This document shows, piece after piece, positions 45,400 to 57,800 of a DNA stretch of 64,000 bases. The stretch spans positions 1,364,001 through 1,428,000 of the forward strand of contig JADANN010000202.1 in assembly GCA_018806985.1 (NCBI GenBank), given 5' to 3'. A model generated the notes under the pieces. The model saw nothing but the letters and a program-made list of their open reading frames with translations, did not search any database and was not told where the DNA came from. Numbering within the stretch: the first letter of the stretch is position 1; each line of letters begins with the position of its first letter. Origin of the DNA: Angiostrongylus vasorum. Lineage: Eukaryota; Nematoda; Chromadorea; Rhabditida; Metastrongylidae. The translations under genes were made by a program, and so were the position numbers.

Positions 45400-45630
45400 G
45401 ATTTAGCTATTCGATCATTAAATCATTCAATCATTTAATCATTCATTCATTCAACCATTCATTCATTCATTCATTCATTCATTCATTCATTCATTCATTC
45501 ATTCATTCATTCATTCATTCATTCATTCACTCAATCATTCAATCATTCAATCATTCAGTCATTCATTCATTCACTCAATCATTCAATCATTCAATCATTC
45601 GTTCATTCATTCATTCATTCATTCTTCGAC
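45400..45630. repeat. (TTCA)n tandem array with interspersed variants
   Basis: More than 200 bp of ATTC/TTCA tetranucleotides in which AATCATTC-type variants recur in blocks, so part of the array has a higher-order period. Confidence 0.95.
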
Positions 45631-48040
45631 AACCGTACTAGTCGTTCCCGTCGCGCATTTCGCATCCGTCGGCGGTTATCTCCATAATTCTCATTTGCTC
45701 TGAATAAAAAAAATCTCGCTAAGCCGATTTCACGTCGTTTTTTCTACTGAACGTAACGGCCCACGTATTTTCGCATGAATCTAAGTTCGACTGCATTCGT
45801 AACGTTCGTAATTATGGTGCTATGTCCTGTTGTGGGTATGGCATGAGGGAATTTCTTCCTACTGTGTCCTAGTAGAGGGCATCATTGAGAAACTTTTGAG
45901 AAATTCTGGAAGAAACATAAGCTAGGAAACTAGTAATATTGCACTTCATTCATCGAAAAATCGTTTTTGCAATACCTTATCGTGTACGTTTGATTGGGTC
46001 TCACTTTTCATCTTTCTCATTCATTTACAGCTGTTTTTCTGTAGGAATTATTGATCGGAATTCTTGGATATTCGAACTATTTACAGTAGTTGTTGATGCC
46101 AGTAGCAGTTAATCACATCATTGTATCCTTCGAAGCAAATATTTTGTGCTCATCCCCATTAAAAAATCAGGAAAGCTTTTCAGTTCATAAGACAATATTG
46201 CTCACATGGACTGTGTGATTTAATTTCTGTCTTCGCTTGAGATGCTCGAAGTCATTTCAGAGTAGCTCTTTGCCTCGCAGAGATCTCAATTGCTTGGTGA
46301 AAGAAGTTAACGTGACTCAGCGAAAAAGCATTCAGAAGGATACATCCTCTGGTGGTGGCACTAAAAAAGGACTAATCATAGAGCTAGCTCTTGGGAGAAA
46401 CTTGAACTGTGACGCTCCTAGCGACGGCGATAAACTAAACTGAACTGGTTCAAGTCATTGCAGTATCGTTATCATTGTCATGCGTCGTCGATCATTCTCT
46501 TAGTTCCTACTATATTATTACTGCAACGTTCAATATAAATGTAATATTTCTCGAATATTATTCCCTAATATCGCATGTCTGGGGGAGCTGAAGATCAACC
46601 TGTCCAGTTCATCTGATTATTAGTTTTTCAAAATATAAAGTCGTTACCCGATTATAACTATCATTGTTATTCAGACGTGGAAGGAGGTAATCTAAAGACG
46701 GTGCTACTACCTCTTATTTGAATATGTAACTCTGCTGACATCATGACTTGTCAGTCCAAGAGTATGTCGTCCTTGGCAAAATCACCTAAGTTAGCACAGC
46801 GCCCGTGCGGTTTTTAATGTCTCTGACGCTTAGGCGACACCTAATTTTCCGCCTTTATAGACTCGCCGGTTTCTTTTTTCACCATGAACGATAATTTCTC
46901 GATAACTAGAGCGCTTCAACGGTTGCGAACATGGAAAGGTTGTAGGAGAAGCTTCGCTCTATCGTTCTATAGTTGCGGATGGTATGTACTCCCATATGTT
47001 ACTAAAGTCCGTCACACAAATCCGTTGTTGCCAGTATTTGGAAGTGTTTTGTGTTTTGCAACTTATTCTGTGTCCATTTCCGTATATTTATAGCCGCATA
47101 TTCCATCCGTTATATACGACTCATTATTATGATTGCAACTGAAGTGCAACTGAACCAATTACTGTCAAATCATCCTTTCGAGAAGAAAACTTTCGTATAA
47201 TTCCAAGTGCAGGATAAAGCTTTCCGTCGGCCAACGTACAGCCCATAATCTGCGTTGGATAATCTATCAAATAATTGTAAGAAATTTAGGAAAAGGACTC
47301 TTCCTTTTAAATGAACTGCCAGAAAAGGAATGAGTCATATACAGCTGGTGAGGGCCACTCGGGGTACAACAACTGAATTCGCATCGTCTGTTGCCTTCTA
47401 CGTTGCTCATACTTTGAAGGCGTTAGAAGACTTTTTTTAATTAAGTTTTTATGGAGGTTCTCCTTTCTACAAAATCTCGGGGTACTTCTACTCTGAGCAT
47501 GCTCCAGTTTCAAATGTACATTTGACATTGTTCAACTTTTTGTCATCCTCTATCTTAACGTTACACCATCCTTCACTAATCTTCTCACAGAAAAAAATTT
47601 TTGTTACTATGTTGAGTATCCCGATTTTTTTTAGAAGACGTATTGGTCGAAGCTTCTATTTTAAAGCTATAAATATACATGAAAATCTCGTGTAGGAGGG
47701 ATTTACACTCTACACTATGGTTTGCACTTACGCTTATAGTGTCAAAAATTTTGCAATCTATAATCGATAGCTTTTAGAAAATATTGATTGTAAATACACT
47801 ACCCGACTTTGTAATCTGTATATACGCAATGTGTGATCTGCAATTCAATGTTCCATCGATCACGCACTGCTATTCTTACTTGGCCATAAACCGTTATTGG
47901 AACCTGATAAAACCTTCCTGTGTAGTTCTGTATTTTCAAAGAAAAAAAAGATTGATATCTGACAGATTACATCTCAAGTACAAGGACAACTCATGTACTA
48001 TAATTTGTTAAAGTCACGAATTTCCGAGAGCTTTTTTACT
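45631..48040. other. No supported gene
   Basis: This stretch lies upstream of the Bicaudal-C gene. A 68-codon frame at 46237-46443 (SGGGTKKGLIIELALGRN) has coding-like composition, but no flanking splice pair joins it in phase to a neighbour. No repeat family was recognised. Confidence 0.35.
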
Positions 48041-48044
48041 ACAC

Positions 48045-48450
48045 ACTCGCAGCATACATATTACCTACTTGGGATATTTGGGCGGCCCGACCTCACGCGC
48101 TGTGCGGGCCGTAGCACAATCTCCGTTTTTCGGAGTTTAGCTTGTTTAGCCATTGTTTCCCTTCTGTCCTTATGTCAGCCTAGCCAAAGTCTACCCCAGA
48201 TCGTCACCACCACATGCAGTCGCGGCACTTGTGGATCAAGGTAGATTTGCCACCATGAAACTAGTTTGATACCAGGACAGTAGGGGATCCTGGTATTGGA
48301 TCTTAGCTAGGCTTCCTGATAAAAAAGCCGGATTCCTTCACTCCTTTTCAACTTGCGATTCACTGCTGTAGTGATGAATCTCCCAGCTGTACATCACAAC
48401 CCGACACAGGAACACCTCCTGGCCACTATGAGGTGGTAAGCCTTTGGGGA
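48045..48450 (-). repeat. SINE-like family C copy
   Basis: Reverse orientation: tail CTACTTGGGATATTTGGGC, then CACAATCTCCGTTTTTCGG, GTCACCACCACATGCAG, and head CACTATGAGGTGG. Confidence 0.8.
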
Positions 48451-48794
48451 GCTCGCAGCACAAAAACAAGACCAGCCAATAAAAACAAAAAAATAATATG
48501 ATAATAAAAACCAAAAATATCCACAAAGATCAATTCTGTCAACCTTTTCATTTTCACACAGTTCATTGTTCATGCGTAGGGAAGCCACTGTTGAAATTAG
48601 TGGAAGATGTGAAACATGACCAATCCAATAGTTTTGTTTGAATTCACTTCTAGACGATGAAAGAATACATACATTCCAGTTATAACCTAGGCGAAAATAA
48701 TTTCTGCACGAAAATAATGAGCTGTTAAAGATGTCCTACAACCGTCTTTTCTTGTCAATCACTCTTCTTCTGAGTATGTAGAGATTACTGAGCG

Positions 48795-48808
48795 TTTTTC
48801 AGTAAATG
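48795..48808 (+). promoter_or_regulatory. Likely spliced-leader trans-splice acceptor
   Basis: TTTTTCAG followed at once by TAA and then ATG, in a position where the upstream frame is closed. In nematodes this is the typical layout of a spliced-leader addition site. It fixes 48806 as the probable start of the Bicaudal-C protein. Confidence 0.5.
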
Positions 48809-51800
48809 GTATTGGACGATGTCGTCCTACTGCAGGACGGCAGATATGAACAAAAAATTCAGGTTGATCGACGACGCCTTGAGGCAATGATTACGGGTGA
48901 ATGGTTTGAAGTTGGGGCTAAGAAACTTTCTAGAATCATATCATAGTTAGTTGCAGGTGTTCCACTTGGTGACGCATCGTTCATGTTTGTAAATGCCGAG
49001 GATTTCTTCAGTAAGGTTCGATTTTCATTTGTATTTATCATCATGGTATTGGTATAAAGTGTTTTGTAAAACCACTTAATATTTGATGAAAAATATTGGA
49101 ATTGACAAAAGTATGAGTTTTCTTAAACGTCGACATCCATAAATTCCAACTAAAAAATGTTATTTACAATCAGTTCTAAGCGAATGGCTCATCCATGTAG
49201 ACCACTATGGTTGAGATCAATCAAATCAGTAACTAAAAAATTCATTAGCTACTTAGTTCTCGGAATGTGTATGTTCTTAATTTCTAAAACGACTGTATTT
49301 CTAATCCTCCGCTAACGATTAAAGATATCGAATTCAGTTTTTTTTCAGGTTAAACAATACTCGGGTGCTGATGTTTGCTGGCCAGCACAGCTAAAAATCG
49401 GGGCTAAAACTAAAAAAGGTGAACCTATATATCACTTTATGATGTCAGACTTTAAAAATGTTCACAAGCAATTGAGCTGACCTCTACTATCAATTAAATC
49501 CGATTTTTTTTAAAAAAAAATCGTTGTCAACAGATCCATTCGTGAAAGTTATTGGAACGATGAGTGAAATCGAACGCGCAAAAAACTACATTAGTGCCAC
49601 ACTACGAGTCAAGGTGTGTCTTCAATTTATCGCTTATCTGATTTCTTCCTCATATTCTTCAATAATATTTTGCGCTTAAATTTCGTAGCAAATTATTGCC
49701 CACTTGGATACTTGGATGGCCCGTCTTCACTGGTTGTGTGGGCCCCAACATAATTTCCATTTTCTCGGAGTTTTGCTGGTTTAGCCACTGTGGTTCCCCG
49801 GTGTCCCGAAGTCGGCCAGGTCAGAGTCTGCTCTGGTCGTCGCTACCACAGCCTGTCGCCACCGATTTGCCACCATGCGACTAATTTCGTACCAGGACGG
49901 TGGTGGGTCCTGGTACTAGTTTACCCTTAGCTGGGCTTCCTGATGGAAACGCCGGACCCCTTCTCGGCTTGGGAGACCATGCCAGGGAAATGAATCCTCC
50001 CGTTGTATATCGAAGCCCGATACCCAGGAACACCTCCCAGCCACGATGAGGCGGTAAACCGTTGGGAGGGTGGTAAATTATTTATTTATTTAATGAGAAA
50101 TCGACCTTAGAAGACCTTTGTAGCAATTTTTGGAAATTACCAGTGTTCCGGACAGATGTACTTGACTAGTAAAGAATCCTAACATTAACATGACTCAAAC
50201 ATCCTGGGTTGGCCGACGTGAGCCGTATGAGACTCAAAGGTCTTCCTGTAAAAATGGTGAGGACAAATCATACGTGACTCATTTTTTTATGGCTGTTTAT
50301 TTTGCCACACAAAAAATTTTTCGTTGTAATTTCGTTGCACTTTCCTTCGTCTAGCTTGAAAAAAGCACGATTCTGCGTTTATAAACGCATAAATAACCCA
50401 CCTTACAGTCCTACAAACCAACCTGTATTTTTGAAAATTAACATTTTCTATGGATTATACGTTCATCAAAGCCTTGACTCTTTGCAATACGCACTTTTCA
50501 CGCAAAACTACAGAAAAATTCAACCATTGTGAAGTTTCGTATGCACGTTCTTTTAAGATCTATAACTTCTGGAAATTACACATTCTGCGGCTACTGCTGA
50601 GACAATCTAAGCAAGAACATAGGCTGCGACTAGTTTTCACCTACCTGCTTGGCATGGATTTCAGCTGATATAGCGTCATCTAGATAGTAATTTACAGAAG
50701 CCAATGCAAATTCTCCTTTCTTTTGATTCTTGACGACGTCTTCTAGGACTTGGCTGCTTGAGTGTAACGCTACAACGCTTGGAACTATTTGATTCAAAAT
50801 AATCTTCAGCCTAAACTCACGCATATCCACTTTCCGCATATGGTCGTAGTATATCTGCATGTCTGTCTGTGATCAGATGGAATAGCATATGAATATTCCT
50901 AAACTATAAAAAAAAATTTTTGTATAACTAGACCGTAGAGGTGACACAATGTGTGTGGCATTTGTCAATTTATCTAATACAAGAAGCATAGAAAGCATAG
51001 ACGGGCATCTGTTGACTTGTGTCTACGTGAAATTTTCCTGATTGTAACTTTCGATGACTTCCGGATTTGGAAGAGTTGACAGAAAAGGACGCGTCACATA
51101 GGGTCTACATCATAATATCCTTCTATAAACACGTAATATAGTAGAAGTCTGGTTTTTGCTGGTTGTATTAACTAACACCAAAGCATCTCAACTGCTGAAG
51201 GATGACAACAAAGCACAATCCATAGAAGGTAAATAGAATTTACAGGTCAATAAAATTCCCACCTTTTCTACAATTGTCGGTTTCCATGACTGCTGACGTG
51301 GTCCACTTTTATCCAATTCGATTTCTAAACAATAGTTAATTCTTACTTTATTTACAATCGTTATATTTATCTTCATCCTGCTGGATCTACACATATAACA
51401 TTTAAAGAGTTGCCTACATATGGTTTCCGTATCTTATAAAAGTTCACCATGTGCGGACAGCAACGTACTTGAATGGTGAACAACTTTCTTCACTTCGCAC
51501 AAGAATTGGATATGCTCCAGAAACATGGAAATATACATAGAGAAAATTTAGGATAGATTTGAGATAGAGAAAGACAGAGATTGTCAATAAGGAACACATA
51601 ACCTAGCCATGGACGGAAAAGTAGAGCAAAAACGCAGGGCCATTTGCTGGTAAGGAGAAACTTTGACCGAGGTGGATTGCACATGACTCATTGAGAGAGC
51701 GGCCGGAGATTAGGGTTCCCTCCCATTGGCAGCATCATAGAAGTAGGCACCTTTGCCAACGTGTTAAAACGAGAACTAGCACTTGCACCATTTGCCAAGA

Positions 51801-54800
51801 ATATATCTGGTTATTATTGAAAACACTAACTTTGGTTTCTTTGTTTTAATTTATTTTCAGAAAGATCGTGTAACACTGAAAATGGACATCCATCACTCAA
51901 TCCACTCCCACATCATTGGAAAAGCAGGACGGGGTATCCAACAAGTGATGCGCGCTACCGGCTGTCATATACATTTTCCTGACTCGAATAAGTATACGTA
52001 AGAGACACGACTACATTTTTTTGGCAAATAATTATCACGCTGTTAAATTGAAAGCTGATTTTAACCCTTTTTATCAGTGTGGGTTCCTTCCTTCTACTTC
52101 ATTGTTTCTGCTTTTTTAAATTTTGTGCAATAGCAGAAGAGCTCGTAAGCATTCTAATACACTGTTGAGCATTTCTCATTCTTTTATCTATGCATTGATA
52201 ATCTAATCCAACATATTTGTTGGCATCTGTAACGCAGTGGTTAAAAGTGCCCTGGAATACATAAGTTATCGTTACTTTGATCCTGCGCTCCGACCTGTAC
52301 TATCCTTCCACCGCTCCGGGTTAGGCAAATTGGTACCAGACCCGTCTGGGAGGATAGCAACACAAACTCGACAGTATGGTAGGCCACCGTGAGTCGTGGA
52401 ATAGTCCAGATATGCATTCAGTCACCTCCAAACGATGTTTAATGAAGTGGAATGCATTGTTTGCCTATCAAGGCTTTTCTACGCATTATTTCTTCAGTGC
52501 ATCTCGCACTGCTGCAGTTCTTAATTTCTTGTTAAGAAAAGCATTAAGCAGCATATGACGAAAGCGGAGTTATGCACTAGCGCTCTGCCTATCGCAAATG
52601 TTTCCAATATACTCGATAGTTCGACGGTGGTTAAAGCTTACAGTTAACGGACAATGAGCATTATACCAACGCATTCTGTTTTCGGCAGTCTAGCTTCCAG
52701 CAAACGACTCCATTTCAGCAATTTTTGTATTCTTTAAATAGCTTTACCAAAGCAGGTAGCGTAGGGAGCGAAAGGAAATTCTTTACATTTAATAAACTCC
52801 ACAAAACCTGTTCAATGTTAGCGCTTCTTCGTAAGCATGCTCTACTTTACTTTTGAAATTTGACATTTCTCAGATAAAATGGTCAGGATAAGATGACAGT
52901 TGACTGTTACTTGAATTCAAATCGCTATGATAAGCCAGGGTTATCCTATGCAATGGGAGAGTATTTATAACAATACCCAGATGGACAGAACATAAGTTGC
53001 CAAACAAGATTCCATATGCAAGTAGCAATATGATTGGATGGTGGATCTCAGAGACACGCAGTAAAAAGTAACATATATACTCACAGAGCGATAGAGAAAA
53101 AGTGCGCTAAGTTTTCAATTCTTCAATTCGTCCAGTGATCGGAAAAAATATCTTCTCTTATCAAGAAACCAGCACCGTTCAATGCTTGCTTACAGCTATG
53201 TCGTAGTGGCAAACGAGTTTTCGCAAATACACAATCGACGTGGAACATTTGAATTATTCATTTTATCAGCTTAATTGAAAAACAGTTTCGATTTTCAATA
53301 TGTAGCTTTATTGATAAGCCTACAAAAGATATTTTTTTTATTGTGGCTAACGTTTCGGAGCCTTTGTGTTCTTTAGAGCAGCAATGATATGAGTTGACTT
53401 CTCATTGCAGTTTTTTTTCTTTCAACATAACACGAAATAGGTGAAACAGTACACGAATGAATGGCATCACCAGGTAGTACTGTTTTGTACAAGACGGTTC
53501 TTGGTGGATTGCCATCCGAGACCACTTATGTTCAGGTGGCAATCCTTGGCTCAGTGGCCAAAATTGGACTAAACGAAGGTCATGCTGATCGTTCAGGGGT
53601 CTGTCGCTGATTTGGTCCACTACAGCTCTCTCAATCTAGGTGGAAGGATTACGGTGGCAACGAAAATCCAGCAAACTAACGAGGCTTTCCAGAAATCTTC
53701 AACTTTCGCGCACGGAATTGATCAGTATAGAGGGATCAATTATTCTCCATGACAACGAGCAGCCAAACGTTGCACAACTGACATTGTCAAGGTTGAACGG
53801 GCTAGTTTACGAAGCTGTGCGTAGTCCGCTATACTCTACGGACTTTCTCCTACCGATTGGCACATCTGTAAACATGTCGGCGATTTCCAATGTGATGAAT
53901 GCTTCAGAAACTAAGCAGAAGCCCAAAATGCCTTCAACGACTACATCCATTACATAACTTAGGAGTTTCAAGCAGTCAGAATACATGAACCTGTTTTTTC
54001 GTCAGAATCATAGATAGAAAATGTGAGCGGATTCTTACGACTTTTATTTCAATTAATAAAACGTGGACCGGGTAGCGCAGTGGTAGTGATCCCTTCAATT
54101 GGTCGGGCGAACCATCATATCCATTTCGAACTTACAGCGAGCCCACCAAGGCTTTAATCCCTGCAGGGTCATAAAAATTGGTATCAAACCAGTCTGAGGA
54201 AACTTCCTCAATTCTACCGAGAAATGTCACGGCAGAACTATCTCAAGAATCCAGCGAGCATAGACTCGACCAGCATTCAACGACATTCGTGACGAAGAGG
54301 AAAAAATTCTCAAGTAACTGCTGAGCCCAAACGCAAAATAATTCGAAGACTTCCGCGGATAATGGATGCGAGGAAATGAATTGGATGTAATAAGTGCTGG
54401 GATCCGTTTAATGTCATACATGTGATGACAGGTCATATAACGAATAAATAAGCAAATAAAACTTATTTTGAGCACCACTTTAAAGATACGCCTTAAGTTA
54501 TGCATTGATTTCCGAACAACTGGTACAGTAGTGTTTCCACCACTGACTTGTATTAAACCGTGGCATTAAACAAATTACATCTTGGCTTGTGAGAAAAAAA
54601 TTCGGCTTTGGTCTTTCCACGTTCATGCACCTGCGTTCATATAGCATACCATTTTTCAAGAAAAGGCCTCGCTCGGCAGTTCTACATTTTGCTTTTTTTT
54701 GCGCCAATCTGCTTTCAGCTTGGTATATTTGAAAAACAAACAAATCTGCTCAATCCCGCTGACGGATGATTGCTGGTGGCAGCATTGGGCAGAAAACTAG

Positions 54801-57800
54801 CTGGGAGAAACGCAGAGGAAGGGCCTCCGTGGTGAAGTGTATAATGCGCGAGCCCCTGGAAAAGGAAATCGTGGTTTGATCTGGCCCGGTGTCCACGTTT
54901 TGCGAATATCTCAGCAATTATTGTGGTTGCAATTCATATCATACCCTGCCGTGGTAAATTATAGTGGGCAGGAAATAAAAGCTTAACATTCATCTGCTCA
55001 GTCTTGCAGAAATTCAAACTTGCATGTAAATCCACCCATAAAACTTGAAACGTGGATGCTGTATTTGATCATGGAAGAGTTAACAATCGTACGATGTGTC
55101 ATTAGCTCCAAACGTTCTAAGATCAGGACAACAATCTTGAATGTGATTCTTCTACACTGTGGGAATCAGACTAGAAAGAATCAGGGTACCTAGAATGCGT
55201 ATAGATCTTCATGGAAGGAGCTTCTCCAAGCATTATCTGGGCAAATCTGGTACCAGTTTATCGACTTGAGGATGGAGCGCTTAGTTAGCCTAGCACAAAA
55301 ATTGAACCAGCAACCATGTGCGGCATCGCTACTCACTCTTGCTCCCATGTAGCTCCAATTTTCCAGTCCACGGTTTGATCGCGCTCTTACGTTATTGCCA
55401 CCTGTACGACAATAATCCTCCATACATTTTCGCTTCCATCTTCACCGAAATTTGTCCATTTTATAAGTTAACCGAATGGGTTGAAGGACTTTTTTGGTAT
55501 TGACATGTCCTATTTAGAAAGGTTCAGGGATTCAACGAACAAGAGCGATCAAGTGTCGATATCCGGTCCTCCGCTGAATATTGAGAACGCCCGCAAATAT
55601 CTTCGTGTGAGTCTTAAATAGTTGAAATAACTTGAAATACAAAGTCTTAATGGGCAATTGAGGCTTACTGAGCACCTACCACAATCTGCATGAATTTGTT
55701 GCTTGTGCTCATATTGCTAACTATGTTAAAAATTTCAGGCAATTTCTCCAATAGTAATTTCCTTTGACTTACCATGGATATATCCCAAGGAGCCAGAGAT
55801 GACAAGACTTCCTCCCGAGGTTGTTCTGGAGATTCTGTTCAGTTATATTTGCAGTAGTGACTAGGCAAGATTCTCATTTGAAGCTAACAATTAAGTCATC
55901 CCTGTTGCAATCATCAGCAAATCTTTAGTTCACTTTTGATTGCATAGTGATAAAACTTGTAGTTTCAAAATCTGGCTACTTGTTTTTGTTTTGAAATTTT
56001 CGTGCCACCTAATCACACTTATTCTCGGCGTTTGGGCAACTGAGCCACTTCTTCAAGGAATGAATGCCTTATATTTATGTAATAAATAGCTCTCACGATG
56101 ACTCGTTGGGCTTCTTCTATGAGGATTTCCATCCCACAATATTAAATTAAGATTGTCGAATCTTTCTAGTTGGGGAATAAAATCATTAAAAAGTTTATAG
56201 CAAGCTGTTTTTTTATGTGTTCTTATTTGTATATCAAAGCATAAAAGAAACAGAGCTAGGACATGACTTGCTTTAGTCAGTATTCATAAACAACTTGGTA
56301 CTTGCTTATACGACACCTAACTATGTTCTAACGTGATCGCTCGGATAAGATATGCCTATGGAATAAGTAATAATGCATAAGACATCATTAAACACTGTAG
56401 AGGAGGTTGAATACGCATCAGGCGTTTACGGTGGCCTATCGACATATCAATCCAGTTCCTTCATCCTCACATGCACACGTGCAAGATCGACACCCAATCG
56501 CCGATGCTGAATGGTTAGTGGTCTTAGTTCGTGGCTTAGTGGCTTAGCTCAGAACTCGCGGTCGAGCTAACGAACTTGTGTGTCAATAGCCACTTTCATT
56601 GGAGCTCGGTTCTCGCCTTTAGAATGACGTGGCGTAACACAGCACAGAAACTCCGTTCCTAAACCCATCTGCTCTCAGGGCGCATACACGGTCACTTTTG
56701 GCTCCCTCTTAACTTCCTATCCTCTGTTCCTAGGCTAGGCACGTACTATAGCCTCGAAAATAGCCGGTTCAGTCGAAGAAAACATCTGTGCCATTAATGT
56801 TAGAAAGAGAAGACTTGTAAAACGATTATGACAAAAAAACTTCCAACTAAAGAACAAAAATAATAACGGAAATAGCTGCGCATTATCTTAAATCATCTTG
56901 CACATGCTTTGCAGATAACGCTCACTGTTCGTGCTGTCACTTCTACACTTTATTCTTGTGTGCTAAGATCGAACGCGGGCGATGAATTTATCCTTCTACA
57001 GACGATTGGCGTCATCATGAACGATTTCAATCTTCCGGTAAGAATGAAGACCATTATGAAGAATTTGATCGCGGAGACTTAGGGGGAGTTCGAGTGCCGC
57101 AGTTGAGATGAATGAATCGAGTTTTAAGATTTTTTTCTTTTTGATTAAAGCACTATCGTAAATTTTCTGTGTAGAAATTTGTGTCCTCACAACGGTTTAC
57201 CGCCTCATCGTTGCTGGGAGGCGTTCCTGCGTGTCAGTCTGCGATGTACAGCGGCAAGATTCATCCCCTGGCGGGTCTCCTAAACTGAGAAGGGCCTGGC
57301 GTTTCCACCAGGAAGCCCAGCTAAGGGTAAACCAGTACCTGGATCCACCACCGCTAGTCGCATGTTGGCAAATCTCCCTCTGATCCGCAATGGCGGCGAA
57401 TGCCTGGGCTGGTGAAAACCTGGAGCAGATTATGGCCTGGCTGAGCCCGAGACTCCAGTGAACCACAATGGCTAAACCAGCAAAACACCGAAAGCAATGG
57501 AGACTATGCTGGGGCCCGCACAACTAGTCGGGACGGGTCCTCCAAGTATCCATGTAAGAAAATTGTTATGATCAAACTCATTAGATGACATCAACACGCA
57601 GAAGCCAATCTTGCTTCCAATTTTTTCATCTTTTTAGTTGATTCGGTGTAAACACATTAAAGGACGATTATTAAGAGAGATTCAAATTTAGAATTCGAAG
57701 GACCACATGAAACTTGGGTTTTTTTCAGAAAGAGTTCCCAGTGACAATTTGCACGACATTTGGCATAAAAGACGATCTACTGCCAATGTTACGAGCCGGT

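Noticed and set aside
45400..45630. CRISPR-like or satellite array
   Set aside because: A plain tetranucleotide microsatellite with variants; no spacers.
46237..46443. 68-codon frame upstream of Bicaudal-C, considered as a 5' exon
   Set aside because: No donor joins it in phase to 48836, and the trans-splice-like acceptor gives a simpler start.
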